Shown here in pieces: positions 53,323-64,000 of a DNA stretch of 64,000 nt. A model generated the notes under the pieces. The model ran no database searches. It was not told the DNA's origin and worked only from the letters and a program-made list of their open reading frames with translations. Within the stretch, counting starts at the first letter, position 1; each line of letters starts with the position of its first letter. The position numbers and the translations under genes were made by a program. This stretch comes from Oegoconia quadripuncta (taxonomy: Eukaryota; Arthropoda; Insecta; Lepidoptera; Autostichidae), in NCBI GenBank assembly GCA_949316235.1, contig OX438742.1, positions 10,911,315 through 10,975,314 of the forward strand. The letters run 5' to 3'.

Positions 53323-53442
53323 GGGTCTAAAAATGCCCTATCACCAACCAAACCAAGTTCTAAACCTTTACCACCGGGAATCGAAACCGAGACCTCTGCT
53401 TTGTATACCCCAAGTCTTGTAACTGAGCCACGGAGATGATTA
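53323..53442 (-). mobile_element. SINE-A head half (minus)
   Basis: CTATCACCAACCAAACCAAG, CGGGAATCGAAACCGAGACC, TAACTGAGCCACGGAGATG. Confidence 0.8.
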
Positions 53443-53599
53443 AAAGTTTATAATTACACTGAATGGTCTCAATATGAACCGATACACAGATGTCATAAAA
53501 TTATGAAAAAAAAAATAAGGTAAAGTACCATACAGTTCACGTCACTTCACTTTGCAAAATCGATAATGATGAAACAATCTAGCTAGAGTGCACACGGAC

Positions 53600-53660
53600 A
53601 CGTCTCTACCGTGCTTCCGGTGGATGTCGTAAAACGCGACTAAACGATATACGGGCACAA
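53600..53660 (-). repeat. family F end fragment (minus)
   Basis: GTGGATGTCGTAAAACGCGA, CTAAACGATA. Confidence 0.5.
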
Positions 53661-53869
53661 CAGATAGACGATTAATATTGCGAGTATTGGTGTGGAGCTT
53701 TTAAAAATCTATGATATCTAATCCGCGCCCATTAGGGCAACTCCTTGCATTGCTTTCCATAGGAGAGTAGTGGAATGGTCACTTGAAATGATAGTTGGAC
53801 CGGGATCGATTTTCGAGTTGTAACGCTATTTCTCTTGAATTTAAAAGTACAAAACTATTAACTAAAAGT

Positions 53870-54040
53870 AACCCAAACTAAGCGAAGCTTGTGCTATGGA
53901 TACTAGGTAACGGATAAACATCCATGACTCGAGAATAAATGTTCGTATTCATCACATAAACATTTACCCCTCGCGGGATTCAAACCCGCAACCGTTGGAT
54001 TCGCTTATAGGGTCACCATACCCTACACCAATCAGTCGTC
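53870..54040 (-). mobile_element. SINE-D copy (minus)
   Basis: CTTGTGCTATGGATACTAGG, ATCCATGACTCGAGAATAAA, TTACCCCTCGCGGGATTCAA, and the head reversed (GGTCACCATACCCTACACC). Confidence 0.88.
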
Positions 54041-54484
54041 GTTATATTCAGTCTAAGGTAAAAAAAAAACTAAGTGTAAAAGTGGAAAACTAAGCTTATC
54101 TAAATATTTATTCAAGTTTTTGACACGTGTCAGATTATTACATAATGAGAGTGCATGTTTATATATCACAAAGACAGGCTGATCATGAGCTGGTGAGTTA
54201 AGGGTATAAAGATTTAACATCATTTGTGGTGAATTTCGAAAGTCCGTAGAGTACAGGCAATTTACTGATTGTGAAATCTCATGCTTAAGAGAGTTTATTC
54301 CCTCATTCCGTCGATGCCCTCAAAAAATTAAACAGCGCCTAAATACGGCATAAATAAAAAATATTGCTCCGCCCTGCACTGGAAAAGCCTAACAGCTAAT
54401 TATAAATAATTCCTAAATAGCGGTTATTTTTGAGAAATTCAAATTATTGACAAAGCGGCCACTTTTTTTATAATAGTGAATTGT
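54041..54484. other. no gene or element identified
   Basis: AT-rich. Confidence 0.4.
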
Positions 54485-54548
54485 TATATGTACCTACCTC
54501 GCTGGGAATCGAACCCGCGACCTCCGTTTTATAAATCCAATGTGATTT
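54485..54548 (-). mobile_element. SINE-A head fragment (minus)
   Basis: CTCGCTGGGAATCGAACCCG, CGACCTCCGTTTTATAAATC. Confidence 0.8.
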
Positions 54549-55189
54549 GTTTGAACGTTTCGACAAAAGAGGTGGGGAAGGTACTTAGTTGCAGTTTAAC
54601 AGAATTACAATTTATGTAATTGTTTTTGAAGATACGTACCTACCTACATATAAACAAAACCATACAACAGGAAATTTTGAAGTTAAATTAAATGTAACAC
54701 TTAAAATATTAAGAGGATGTACGTACCTACCTAAACTTAAAAATATAATAATTGCATCTTAGTTGAAATGAGTCAGATACACACTTGACCAGTTTTACTA
54801 AGTAGATTACTCGCTCAGTTTTGCTATAGATGTTTACTTCCCATTTCATCGATCGCGGCTCCATCTGTTGCTGACTGCTCATAATGCTACAACCCATCGT
54901 AGCCAAGTGAATCAGTTTGACATTTGCGTTGAACAAGTTACACAGGATCGCCGATAGGTGGCGCTACTTGCTCACTGAAATGGTAGTCGAAGAACAAGAA
55001 AATTCAAATTAGTGTTTCTTTTCGTGAGTTCATATTAACTCGACTCACAATCTCACAATTCACAAATGTGACTCAGGTTGCTAGGTATTCTACAAAAATA
55101 AGTTAGTAGGTAGGTACAGTTTTTCCTTAACGTAATAGGTACGTATCTTATTGCGATAACAAAACGGTAAAGTGCTACTGCGTGGGGCT
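54549..55189. other. no gene supported
   Basis: A 69-codon minus frame (54936-54727) lies in slightly GC-richer sequence that ends in ATCGCCGATAGGTGGCGCTA. Not assigned. Confidence 0.4.
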
Positions 55190-55445
55190 CTTTGGTATTA
55201 TTCAAGGCAACCTTTTTTTTTACGCGGGGAAATGCGTTGTGCATACCGCTCGCCCGGGGGACGGCGTGACGGTTATGTGGGACTCCCCTCCCTACCGGGA
55301 GGGATACCCATCAAAACCCCGCGGCGACCTTCCTGGGCAGTAGGGAGGACCTGGGAACGCATAAGCGGCTCCAGGTCTCCCCTCGAGCTGCCCTCCCTCA
55401 CTAGGGGCGGCTGGCGTGGCCTCCCGGTGGGGCGCTGTCGTGCTT
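55190..55445 (-). mobile_element. GC-rich LINE-like 3' end (minus)
   Basis: Read on the minus strand it ends CAACGCATTTCCCCGCGTAA followed by A9, like a poly-A-tailed LINE 3' UTR. It is far more GC-rich than the surroundings. The 94-codon plus frame across it is a by-product of composition. Confidence 0.5.
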
Positions 55446-55680
55446 CACACCAATGAATAGGAATTCACCCTGTATAAGGTTCTAATTTATTAAACCCGAC
55501 CCATTAACAAGTGATTGTGTCATTCGAAGTGTTCCTAAGTACTATTAAAAAAGAATAATAATAATAGAAAAAAAGGAACCGCCTACAATTTGTGTCCTGC
55601 AGCAGTATTTTGCACCGCAAAGTTCTGTAATTTACTATTATTTTATAAATAAAATAGTTATTTGTACCTACTTTGGCCCT

Positions 55681-56365
55681 ATACAGAGTGAATTTGAATT
55701 CGTGTAATTCCCATTAACTGGTGACGCCATTCTTAATTACGAACAAAATTTCCCCAAATTCCGTCCCCAAAAAATTTCCATTACCCATACAAAGTAAACC
55801 ATTCTGAAAGCACCTTAGTATGGAAGTCCAACAATTTTCGGTTCAATTCGGCTATGGTTCATAGTGGAATGTTGTATGTAATCAAGAGTGGAGCCATCAG
55901 CTGAAAATTGTCGTACTTCCATACTAAAGTTGGTTTCAGAACGGTTTGCTTTGAATGGGTAATTTTTGATCGAATTCGACTAGGTATGGTTCCTTGAGGA
56001 AAGTTGTTCGTAATCTGACGACCTGTTTAGTGTAGTGGTTAGAAACTCTGACCACTATACCAAAAAGTCGCGGGTTCGAATCCCGCTAGGCGCATATGTA
56101 TTGTATGATGAATACGGACATGTGTACTATTGTGTACCCCAGTTATGAATGTTTTCATTTAAATTATTTATTTACAAAAATAAATGTATTTATGTAGTAT
56201 ATCAACCATCTGGTATCCACAATACAAGCCTATTGTTGCTTAATGTGGAACTAGATAGCATTGAGTGTATGTCCAGAGATACTTATCTATTTATTGTTGA
56301 TTTATTTTAAGAGTGGCGTTATAAAGTACCTAATGGGAATTATACGAATTCACATTCACCTGTAT
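55681..56365. mobile_element. fold-back MITE, copy 2, split by SINE-B
   Basis: Left end ATACAGAGTGAATTTGAATT and right end AATTCACATTCACCTGTAT are inverted. Interior blocks (TTAGTATGGAAGTCCAACAA, GTACTTCCATACTAAAGTTG) match copy 1. After TTGTTCGTAAT at 56014 a SINE-B intervenes, and the MITE resumes at GAGTGGCGTTATAAAG (56311). Confidence 0.88.
56019..56308 (+). mobile_element. SINE-B, complete copy nested in a MITE (plus)
   Basis: Head GTTTAGTGTAGTGGTTAGAA, CTCTGACCACTATACC, GTCGCGGGTTCGAATCCCGC. Body TGTATGATGAATACGGACAT, CATCTGGTATCCACAATACA. 3' end GTATGTCCAGAGATAC with an AT-rich tail. Reference copy for the family. Confidence 0.93.
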
Positions 56366-57178
56366 AATAGTGTTCAATGGATCAGGATTGATAAATTAGG
56401 ACATTTAATAAAAATGTTTCGGAAATCATTACCTACAGACTTCATTTTTTTTTTATTTAAAAAAAGTTAAGAATAAGTGCTATTTCCCTTTATAGTTTTT
56501 TTTAAATATCTACTTATTAATTAAGTTAAAAGGGTCTGGAGACGTTAGCATAACTGAAATTCGAAATACAAATGTGCGAAGAACTTTGATTCGAAAGATA
56601 TGTGTATATTTTTAAGTTGTGTACAATAAAGAATTGTTCTTCTTCTTCTATTGGTCGACACAATGCTTCAGCAAACACAAAACGAAAATAAAAAATCTGT
56701 TTTCAAATATTTTCTTTCGTCTAGGGTTAATAAAATCATAAACGCGATACGCTCTGCCCTCATTAAAAGTGGCTGTATTCAATCTAGCTACACACACTAG
56801 ATAATTTTATAGACGTTCTTCAATTCTACAGTTATACACGTACATATTATCGAAAGGAATATCATACTCTATTTCAGTATCGCACAGAAATCGCTATGGT
56901 CGTGAATAGAAATCTATTTTTGTTCATATTTATTGGTGTTGTGTGATTCACTCCCGTATAACGACGTGAGGAATGACTCGAATCTTGGCACATATTGGTA
57001 CATATACGCATTACTTGCATTATACCAGTCGTCACATCGATATTAGTGCATTATTTGTAATAGTATGATTAATAAAATTGTTAAATTAAAATGCAAAATC
57101 TAAAATAAGTTTTCAAATATAAATCAAATAAGTTTCAAAATTTGAAAATAACCGTAGGGAACAATAACAAAAAGCAAC
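56366..57178. other. no gene or element identified
   Basis: AT-rich; AATAAAGAATTGTTCTTCTT at 56625 looks like a repeat 3' end. Confidence 0.4.
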
Positions 57179-57505
57179 TTTTTTTTATGCACATCGGGTT
57201 AGCACTTGACCTCAATCACATCTGATGTTAAGTGAAGATGGGGCCGAAGGTGGAAGCATACTGACCCGAAAACCCCAACACATTTGGGGGACTGGCTATT
57301 TTATCTCTGACAACCGGAACACAACAATGCTATTAACATTGCTGCTTGGCGGCAGATTTAGTTAGGATGGTGGTAGCTAGCCAGGCGGACATTTAAAATG
57401 CCCTACCACCAATCAAACCGAGTACTAACTATGTACCCCGCTGGGGATCGAACCGGCAACCTCCGAATAATAAACCCAATGTTGTTTACATTGAGCCACG
57501 GAGGT
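57179..57505 (-). mobile_element. SINE-A copy (minus, full length)
   Basis: TTTTTTATGCACATCGGGTT through GACTGGCTATTTTATCTCTG to GTTGTTTACATTGAGCCACG, GAGG (head). Confidence 0.95.
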
Positions 57506-58212
57506 GTTGAAGTTAACTAACATGGAAGTTTAGATATTCTATCTATTTGTATAAAATTGAAAATTTAGTATACTCTAAAGATACATTTTTATTTTCGACT
57601 AAATAATCCAACAGTATGGCCGTTATCAATAATTTCAATCAAATATTATGTGTATAAAATATATATTTAGAACTCTCTCAATATTTTGGATGTTTTTTAT
57701 ATATGTTAAATATTTGCTAAATTATTTTAGCTGTTTGTTATGCTATGTATAAATGTACCTACTGTACATGTCATATTATATATTGTAAATTCATTATTTA
57801 GTATTTGTTGTACTGTTGTTTTCTTTTTATTTAATATATTTCTAGGAAACAAACACCTAATCTTAATACAATATATTTATAACAAAAATACACCACATAA
57901 GCACAGAATTGATTTAGTACGCATAAGCCAAAACTGTTTCCAATAATTTGCGATGATATAACATTTAGGCACACTTGCACACTATTGCTCTGTCCAAGGG
58001 GTGGAACCTGGTGATCTGTAACACAGGGATATCCTTTTTCAGACACCAGATTCTCACACATATTCAACTGATCTATGATTGAAATTAACCCTTATTATTG
58101 TAACTTTATTTGTGAGCATGAAATAATCCAAATGAATTGAATTGCTTACTCAATTATTTATACAAAAGTGACACATACTCGAAGTTATATTGCGTAACAT
58201 GTAGAATTATGT
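57506..58212. other. no gene or element identified
   Basis: Very AT-rich. Short open frames on both strands without evidence. Confidence 0.4.
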
Positions 58213-58252
58213 CTCATCATCATCAGCCGAAAGACCACTGCTGGTCAAAGGC
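58213..58252 (-). mobile_element. RTE 3' tail fragment (minus)
   Basis: CTCATCATCATCAGCCGAAA, GACCACTGCTGG. Confidence 0.65.
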
Positions 58253-58529
58253 GTACTGAATTATGTACACATATATCTAATTATAACAATTAACAAGAGC
58301 CCTTTTTTCAGACAACTATTCACAATATTTCTTTTGAAAGAACCAAATTTTCCAAAGAATAATTATATCAAAATTATTGATTCATTTTTTTAAACGGATA
58401 CATGTACGAATCTATTTTTACATATATGTATATACGATTACCAGTTAGAACATCAAATGTTTTTCTCGTGGGAGAATTAAAAGTTTGATTATACAAGAAA
58501 ATTTTATTGAGCAAATATGGCGAGTCAAT

Positions 58530-58861
58530 GTTTTATGCACAACGGGTTAGCACTTGACCTCAATCATATCTGATGTTAAGTGAAGATGAAGTTGAAGATG
58601 GAAGCACTGACCCGGAAACTCCATCTTATTTGGAGGACTGGCTATCTTATCTCTGACAACCGGAACACAACAATGCTATTAACAATGTTGTTTGGCGGCA
58701 GATTTAGATTAGATGGTGGTAGCTAGCCAGGCGGACATTTAAAATGCCCTACCACCACCCTAACCGAGTACTAAACATGTACCCCGCAGGGGTCGAACTC
58801 GCGACCTCCGATTTGTTAACCTTGTTGAACCTATGTTGTTCACATTGAGCCACGGAGACGG
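58530..58861 (-). mobile_element. SINE-A copy (minus, full length)
   Basis: TTTTATGCACAACGGGTTAG to TGAGCCACGGAGACG. A duplicated phrase near the head (AACCTTGTTGAACCTATGTT) is peculiar to this copy. Confidence 0.95.
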
Positions 58862-59314
58862 TAAAGATGATGACACTGATGAATCTTTTGCACAGAAATT
58901 GCTACTTAATCGCAAATTTACTCAGTTTCCTACCTCAATGCTTGTTGGATGGCGGAAATCTCCTATAAAGATAAGTCCACCTTTGTACAAAACTTGACGT
59001 TTGTACTCTGTATGTTCTGGTGCAATAAAGAATACATAAGAACTATCGCTCAGACACCAGCTTTCGATAATAAAACCCGTTTTATTTTTAACACCCAACT
59101 AAAAACGACGGGTTTTGTGTGTTTGTGTTTGTTCTTTGTCAGGACGTATTTCAGTAGTAAGTGCAGTTTTTTATATAAAAGACTAAACGAGAGGATGGGT
59201 TCTTAGTCTTCCCGGAGGATATAATTATTAAATTTGTTCCATCAATGTTTTAAATTTATTGATATATTTCATCAGTACATTACTGTAATAAACCGTGCTT
59301 CTGTTACTATGCTA
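58862..59314. other. no gene; family G piece at 59088-59165
   Basis: CAACTAAAAACGACGGGTTT, GTTCTTTGTCAGGACGTAT matches 14258-14400. Confidence 0.45.
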
Positions 59315-59560
59315 AACGACACAGCAGTGTCCCGTGTGTGTCGTAAAAGGCGACTAAGAGACTTCAAGCTAAAAATATCTATAGACTATCACGTTTTAAC
59401 GATGATGGAGTCATCCCCATGTCAGTGTGCATGTCTGTTATTTAAAAAGATGAACCGTGGATGTTGTATCAAGCATTAAGTTTTAAATGTTTGGAACATC
59501 CAAACGCTTATATTTGGGATATGTCTGACCACCCCATTTGGGATAAAGGTCTTGCCATTC
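59315..59560 (-). repeat. family F interspersed repeat (minus)
   Basis: GTGTGTCGTAAAAGGCGACT, AAGAGACTTCAAGC ... AACCGTGGATGTTGTATCAA, GCATT ... GGGATATGTCTGACCACCCC. This copy links the two halves of the family in one piece. Confidence 0.8.
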
Positions 59561-60000
59561 CTTATGTATATATCCGAGCCGCAATTTTTTTTTTAAATTC
59601 GCAAACAATCTTATTGTTCTCACCTCTTCAGTCCTTTAACGATTGTCACAAAATTCCTTTTCCAATTTCAAGCAGTCAAATCGTTATATTTTTATTTACA
59701 ATCGCTTATTACATCGCTTAGAAGCTATAAAATGTTATGTATATTTGTTGTTTGCATATACATACTAAACACCACAAGCATGAGATAGATTATATAAAAA
59801 TAATTGAATTCTAGTACAAGAATCAAAATATTACCATAGCGGAAGAAAGTGTACGCATTTGCTTTAAACAGTTGATCACTCAAACAGAGAAGGTGCTTAA
59901 CGTATTCACATAGTTACTTAGTATCACGACAACCATCACAAATATCAACGCTGAGTCCAAAGATCAAGGGCTTTGAATACATTATGTTAAAACCTTTTGT
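59561..60000. other. no gene or element identified
   Basis: AT-rich. Confidence 0.4.
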
Positions 60001-60085
60001 GATAAGACACGTGACAGATGGTAATCCTCACGCAAGCCGTTGAAACGTGCAAGTCTATAGATATTTTTGTTGGGGAGTCAGTATG
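60001..60085 (+). repeat. family F fragment (plus)
   Basis: GACACGTGACAGATGGTAAT, GCCGTTGAAACGTGCAAGTC. Confidence 0.6.
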
Positions 60086-61083
60086 TGAAGTAAAAGAAAA
60101 CCCCTAATTTTCAAGGCGATTCAGTCTCTTGGCATAGATAGACACATACGAGTACCCAGTACACAAAGACAGACATCGGCTTCAAACTTAACATTCCTTT
60201 TTTGCGTCGGGTAGTAAGAAACTAATCCCGCTGCGGCAGTCCGCCGAGTATTCAATAATACGCAAAACATTCACACACAAATCAAGACAATAAACGCCCT
60301 GTATTAGCTGTTTTGATCTGAGAAAATATTGTCGTAAAAGATAAACACGGTTAATCTGAAAACCACAACATAAAAAACTCTCTAACAATATCCTTCGAAT
60401 TCCGGGCATATCCACACCACGGGCGCCACGTCACACAACAGAGATAATGATCTACTATTATTTGCCAGATATTGCCGAAAGCACAGACTAAGCATCAATG
60501 AAGATGTGATCATAATATATAATATAAATATAACCTTGTCACGAGGTGTTCAACCTCGACCTCTTTCTATCTTAACGATACTATTTGGCTTTTTACTTTT
60601 TTCGAATTTGTTTCAAAATTCGGAATTCTAAATGGCTTTCTAAAACAGAAGGCAGTCGTCTTTCGAAAAGGCTACGAAGAGGTCATGTTTACTGATCTCA
60701 CTTTTATTCTACCATATAATTCTGTTTATAGTTTTTCTTGAATAACATCGTATTGTACGTGTAATAATTACATTCTAAGTGTAAACGTGTAGTGCTAAAT
60801 AAAGTATAGAACTTCAGCTTATTCCGAGGTTGTTTATTCACCGACTTCTCCTGTACAAATCTCCTGGACCGATAGGTGCGCAGTCCACGATCCTGCTACG
60901 CCTTTCACGGCGCCCAACTTCTGATATTACTCCTGATCACCTCCATCTACCGTTGGCATCCGAGATGGAACCCGTCGCAACTTTAAAAACTCTACCCCAT
61001 AGGGTGACTCACGGAATAAATACCCTCAAAGATAAGTGTTTAATGTTCCAAACAATTCAATACACGTCGAAGTCTTCGTGTCT
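60086..61083. other. no gene supported
   Basis: A reversed family G piece at 60150-60225 (TTTTTTGCGTCGGGTAGTAA). The 75-codon minus frame running through it and the 102-codon plus frame at 60830-61138 have no family or splice support. Confidence 0.4.
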
Positions 61084-61136
61084 CAGTCGCATTCGCTATT
61101 CGTTTTCCATTAACGAAGTTAAACAATGTCTAGCGT
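61084..61136 (+). mobile_element. 5S rRNA-like SINE head fragment (plus)
   Basis: CATTCGCTATTCGTTTTCCA, TTAACGAAGTTAAACAATGT, CTAGCG aligns with the head of 24166-24396. Confidence 0.65.
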
Positions 61137-61309
61137 AGTAATAATTTTCGGCCCGATTGTTTCCACTTGTAGACAGCAGTTACGCCAAGGAGGTTCTGTA
61201 GGTTATTCTTATTTCGCCCCTGTGTGCGAAATAAGAACACTAATTACTAGGCCGCTTGTCCGACACATATCCAACAATCCGCATTAGACCCGCGTGGCGG
61301 ATTAGTTCA

Positions 61310-61490
61310 CATTTCGAAATAGCCAGAAATGCACACTATATAAAATCACCCGCCGTTAAAACGAGCGTTGAATAGACTTCCATTGCAGATGTTTTTTGAT
61401 GTAAAGTCCTAAGTCGACTTTTACGACCCCCACGGGAAGGAACGGATCTGTTCAATTCTTTTCACGTGCTGGAAACCACATGGCACTCAT
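61310..61490 (+). repeat. family F interspersed repeat (plus)
   Basis: ATAGCCAGAAATGCACAC, GATGTTTTTTGATGTAAAGT, CCACGGGAAGGAACGGATC, GTGCTGGAAACCACATGGCA. Confidence 0.8.
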
Positions 61491-61559
61491 GATCAGAAAA
61501 AAAAAGGCTGATTTACTGTAAATTAGAGAAGTTTCGAGTGTTGCCATTTTTAAAACAAG

Positions 61560-62335
61560 GCTGTGTTTGTACTATTTTTAATTTTGGTTTTTATACAATT
61601 CAAAAATCTTTGAAAATATTTTTGCACTATTTTTTACCAAAGTTAACGATGAATTAATTAATTTATCAGGATTTTCATAAATAACATTTGTCTAGTCATG
61701 TAATTTTTCCATAACATTATGTCTAAATTGCTTGAACCGACCATCATTTACAAGAACACACATAATATTTTTTTCCAAAGACTTCCTAAGGGGTATGTTA
61801 ATCGAGACTAATTGACCACAATGGTCTGATGTTCATTTATTTATAATAGATTTATCACTCAGATCGAAGTTTGCAAAAACATTATCAATACAGGTCGCTG
61901 AAGTTGGTGTTATTCGAGTTGGCACAGAGAAATTATGAACAAGATTATAACTTAAAAATATAGTTTTAAGTCTATTACTGAGACTGCTGACTTCTAATAA
62001 ATTTATATTAAAATTGCCACAAACTACAATAAATTTATTATTGTTACAAATTTTTACCTAATGCTTCGGCCATAATTTCCTCGAATATTCATAAGATGAC
62101 CTGGGGGGTCTGTATACGCTCATTACAATAAGCCGCTCAAGCTCTACACAGGCCAATTCAGTAGTTCGTTCAACAGTGAGATTCACTATATCCGAGCGTT
62201 CCCTGTGTTTTAATTTATTACTGGTAATAATTAAGTAACCGCCCCGTACCGCTTTTTCCCTACTGAACGAACTTGAAACCTGGTGATTTTTAAAGCCGAA
62301 CATTAACTGACCCAATATTTAGCCAATGTTCTATA
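61560..62335 (-). mobile_element. LINE endonuclease (APE-type) domain fragment (minus)
   Basis: Minus strand. 62315-62058 reads FSREKAVRGGYLIITSN, TELACVELERLIVMSVYRPP. After a shift, 62040-61832 reads NKFIVVCGNFNINLLEVSS, LVHNFSVPTRITPTSATCID, NVFANFDLS, a stop, then TSDHCGQLVSINIPLRK. These are the successive blocks of the APE endonuclease of Jockey/Daphne-like elements: YRPP, GDFN, PTR, T.CIDN and SDH. GDFN is here GNFN, and stops and shifts mark it as dead. A linker toward RT continues to about 61560. Confidence 0.88.
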
Positions 62336-62430
62336 ATACATAAAAGCAAGTGTCTACCAGCATTCAGGTGACATTTCCACTGGTATTGAGTGCATAAATT
62401 TTTGACAATCTTAGGTCAAAATTGAAAAAC

Positions 62431-62761
62431 CTTTTTTTTTTGCACAATGGGTTGGTATTTGACCTCAATCACACCTGATGTTAAGTGAAGATGAGGTCGA
62501 AGGTGGAAGCGTACTGACCCGGAAACCCCAACACATTTGGGGGACTGGCTATCTTATCTCTGACAACCGGAACACAACAATGCTATTAACATTGCTGCTT
62601 GGCGGCAGATTTAGATAATATAGTCGTAGCTAGCCAGCGGAGATTTAAAATGCCCTACCACCAACCAAACCGAGTACTTAAACATGTACCCCGCTGGGGA
62701 TCGAACCCGCGACCTCCGAATCACAAACCCAATGTTGTTTACATTGAGCCACGGAGGCGGT
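62431..62761 (-). mobile_element. SINE-A copy (minus, full length)
   Basis: TTTTTTTTGCACAATGGGTT through GTACTGACCCGGAAACCCCA to TTGAGCCACGGAGGCGG. Confidence 0.95.
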
Positions 62762-63391
62762 TAAAACCTGCAGATCGTTAGTACATTAATACCTTATTCG
62801 CTTAATACCTCCAAAGGAGTAATTTTCGGTTCACAATTCTTTTCTTCTTATTAATTACCCGTCTTCGGTCGTTGATCTATGCAAGGCCGGTGTCAGCCAC
62901 TGTGTTGCGAAACGCGCTCGGATGTGGAACGAACTAAATATAGGCCCGCAAGTTTAATACGACGCGCCGTGTCGTCGGACACCTTGTTTCCTATTGCCTC
63001 TCTGCTTTTAGTTTTTCTTTGGCCTTATCTTGTTGGGCATCGGAGTTATAAAGTTCCGATCATGAACTCGGCGCTACTCAGTGTTCTGTCCGATCCAATA
63101 ACAAACGGTAATTAGAACTCAGAATGTGATAGCAGACTTTGCTAAAATGATGTACCTAATTAATTTTAAGTGCAGCTTTTAAAACGCAGGCATAAAAAGT
63201 TTCATATAATAGATTAATACTCAGGTATTAACACATAAGATGTTTACTGAAACTTTAGTAAACCCCCGAGCCTATCAAAATATCATGTTGGTAAAGGAAA
63301 CAAATGTGTTAAAATCAATGTTGTCGTAACGACGGAACCGATTTTAATGATTTGTGTCTAAGAACCAGCTATACAAACGCCAGTTTTCAAA
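62762..63391. other. no gene supported; GC-richer block at 62875-63110
   Basis: A plus frame (MQGRCQPLCCETRSD ... LLSVLSDPITNGN) and a minus frame (NKVSDDTARRIKLAGLYLVR) are both open across the block. No recognisable family. Confidence 0.35.
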
Positions 63392-63628
63392 TTCATCATC
63401 ATCATATCAGCCATAGGACGGCCCCTGCTCAACACTGGCCTACCCTATAGATTTCTAGAGCGATCGGATGGAAGCAGCCTGCACCAGCCAATCCCGCGAT
63501 ATTCCCAGCTCGTCCGTCCACCTTGTGAGTGAGCGTCCTACGCTGACCTTGCCGGTGGTCTATTCTCGAGAACTTTAATGCCCCACTGGCCATCACGTTT
63601 ACCATCTATGTGCTGGCCACTGCCACTT
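63392..63628 (-). mobile_element. RTE-type LINE 3' end (minus)
   Basis: Minus strand: GQWGIKVLENRPPARSA, then shifted pieces equivalent to GRPPTRWTDEL...AGSGWMQAASDRS, and the GGCTGATATGATGATGATG tail at 63392-63412. Compare 16597-16822. Confidence 0.85.
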
Positions 63629-63639
63629 CAACTCACTAA

Positions 63640-63970
63640 ATCCGATGGGTTATGTGGACTTACGTTCGTCTAAGGATTTCTTCATTTTTCACATTTCACA
63701 AACTATGTGCTACAAAAGCTATAATAAAATTTCTGACTATCTGGATGATAAGAATGCGTGGGACATGAACCGCTCGGCAATATCCAGTATATTTTATTCT
63801 TATTTTTCGTTGTCGAATCATAAATTTAACAATTGTTCCAAATGGTATTTGTATTGACTTATTTACTGACTGCCTAGTGAATGAGCGATAACTGTATGTC
63901 ATGTCGATTTCAAATGTTATACTTATAACTTACGAAATAAAACATTTTTGACTTGATTTGATCTGATTCG
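63640..63970 (+). mobile_element. LINE 3' end with (TTGAT)n-like tail (plus)
   Basis: The frame reads QTMCYKSYNKISDYLDDKNA, WDMNRSAISS, homologous to KAYYKISDYLDD of 42650-43113. The 3' UTR ends AATAAAACATTTTTGACTTG, ATTTGATCTGATTCGATC. It abuts the RTE fragment head to head. Confidence 0.85.
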
Positions 63971-64000
63971 ATCTCGTACTGAAACGCGCCCTCTATATGG

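Noticed and set aside
55172..55456. Plus-strand frame of 94 codons, arginine- and glycine-rich
   Set aside because: Product of a GC-rich, poly-A-tailed repeat read on the wrong strand.
60830..61138. Plus-strand frame of 102 codons
   Set aside because: Its 3' part overlaps a 5S-SINE head and no splice sites, promoter or family match is apparent.
1..64000. CRISPR array, operon, riboswitch or phage-like region
   Set aside because: No regularly spaced identical repeats, no ribosome-binding sites and no dense coding. The splice signals and SINE/LINE content indicate a eukaryotic genome.

Overview
The window looks like nuclear DNA from an insect, most likely a moth or butterfly (Lepidoptera). It is AT-rich. 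Coding pieces are short exons bounded by GT-AG splice sites, and almost everything else is interspersed repeats: tRNA-headed SINEs, a 5S rRNA-headed SINE, 5'-truncated LINEs and fold-back MITEs. The lepidopteran call rests on repeat types remembered from that group, not on a database search. No bacterial operon, CRISPR array, rRNA gene or free-standing tRNA gene is visible.

Genes. (1) The end of a plus-strand gene lies at 474-2468. Three exons (474-636, 1733-1818, 2238-2468) have consensus splice sites, matching phases and one reading frame to a stop, giving 159 residues of a protein I do not recognise. This is the best-supported gene. (2) A weaker plus-strand terminal exon pair lies at 14052-14121 and 14511-14587, also phase-matched and followed by a polyadenylation signal. 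(3) A minus-strand first coding exon at 46235-46295 encodes a signal peptide and ends at a consensus donor. It sits beside two CpG-rich blocks, one with a plus-strand donor at 46870, so a divergent promoter is possible.

Mobile elements by region. 0-13 kb: a LINE reverse-transcriptase tail in intron 1 of gene 1, a SINE-A piece just before its last exon, a SINE fold-back at 8.7-9.2 kb, and a SINE-B. 13-27 kb: three RTE-type fragments, several SINE-A, -B and -C copies, a transposase-like relic, a 5S-derived SINE, two adjacent MITEs and an RNase H LINE tail. 27-41 kb: a 490-bp fold-back element, SINE-C, the recurring repeat called family F here, and a hairpin. 41-50 kb: a 255-codon RNase H/zinc-knuckle LINE tail, a SINE-B split by a LINE, a minisatellite, and two tails of an RLE-type LINE. 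50-64 kb: two related fold-back MITEs (one split by a SINE-B), three full SINE-A copies, a LINE endonuclease domain, and RTE and other LINE ends at the right edge.

The SINEs and LINEs probably work as parasite and host. SINE-C copies end in the same GGCTGATGATGATG-like tail as the RTE fragments. Several LINE ends carry short tandem tails, (TTTGAC)n, (CATTG)n or (TTGTA)n. The genes show no evident functional link to each other.

Repeat family names (SINE-A to -D, families F to J) are labels made up here. Boundaries of degenerate copies are good to about 10-20 bases. I found no convincing undescribed system. The strongest leads are the unrecognised three-exon gene, the signal-peptide exon with its CpG blocks, the 5S-derived SINE, and SINE-B copies split at nearly the same place by two different LINEs.
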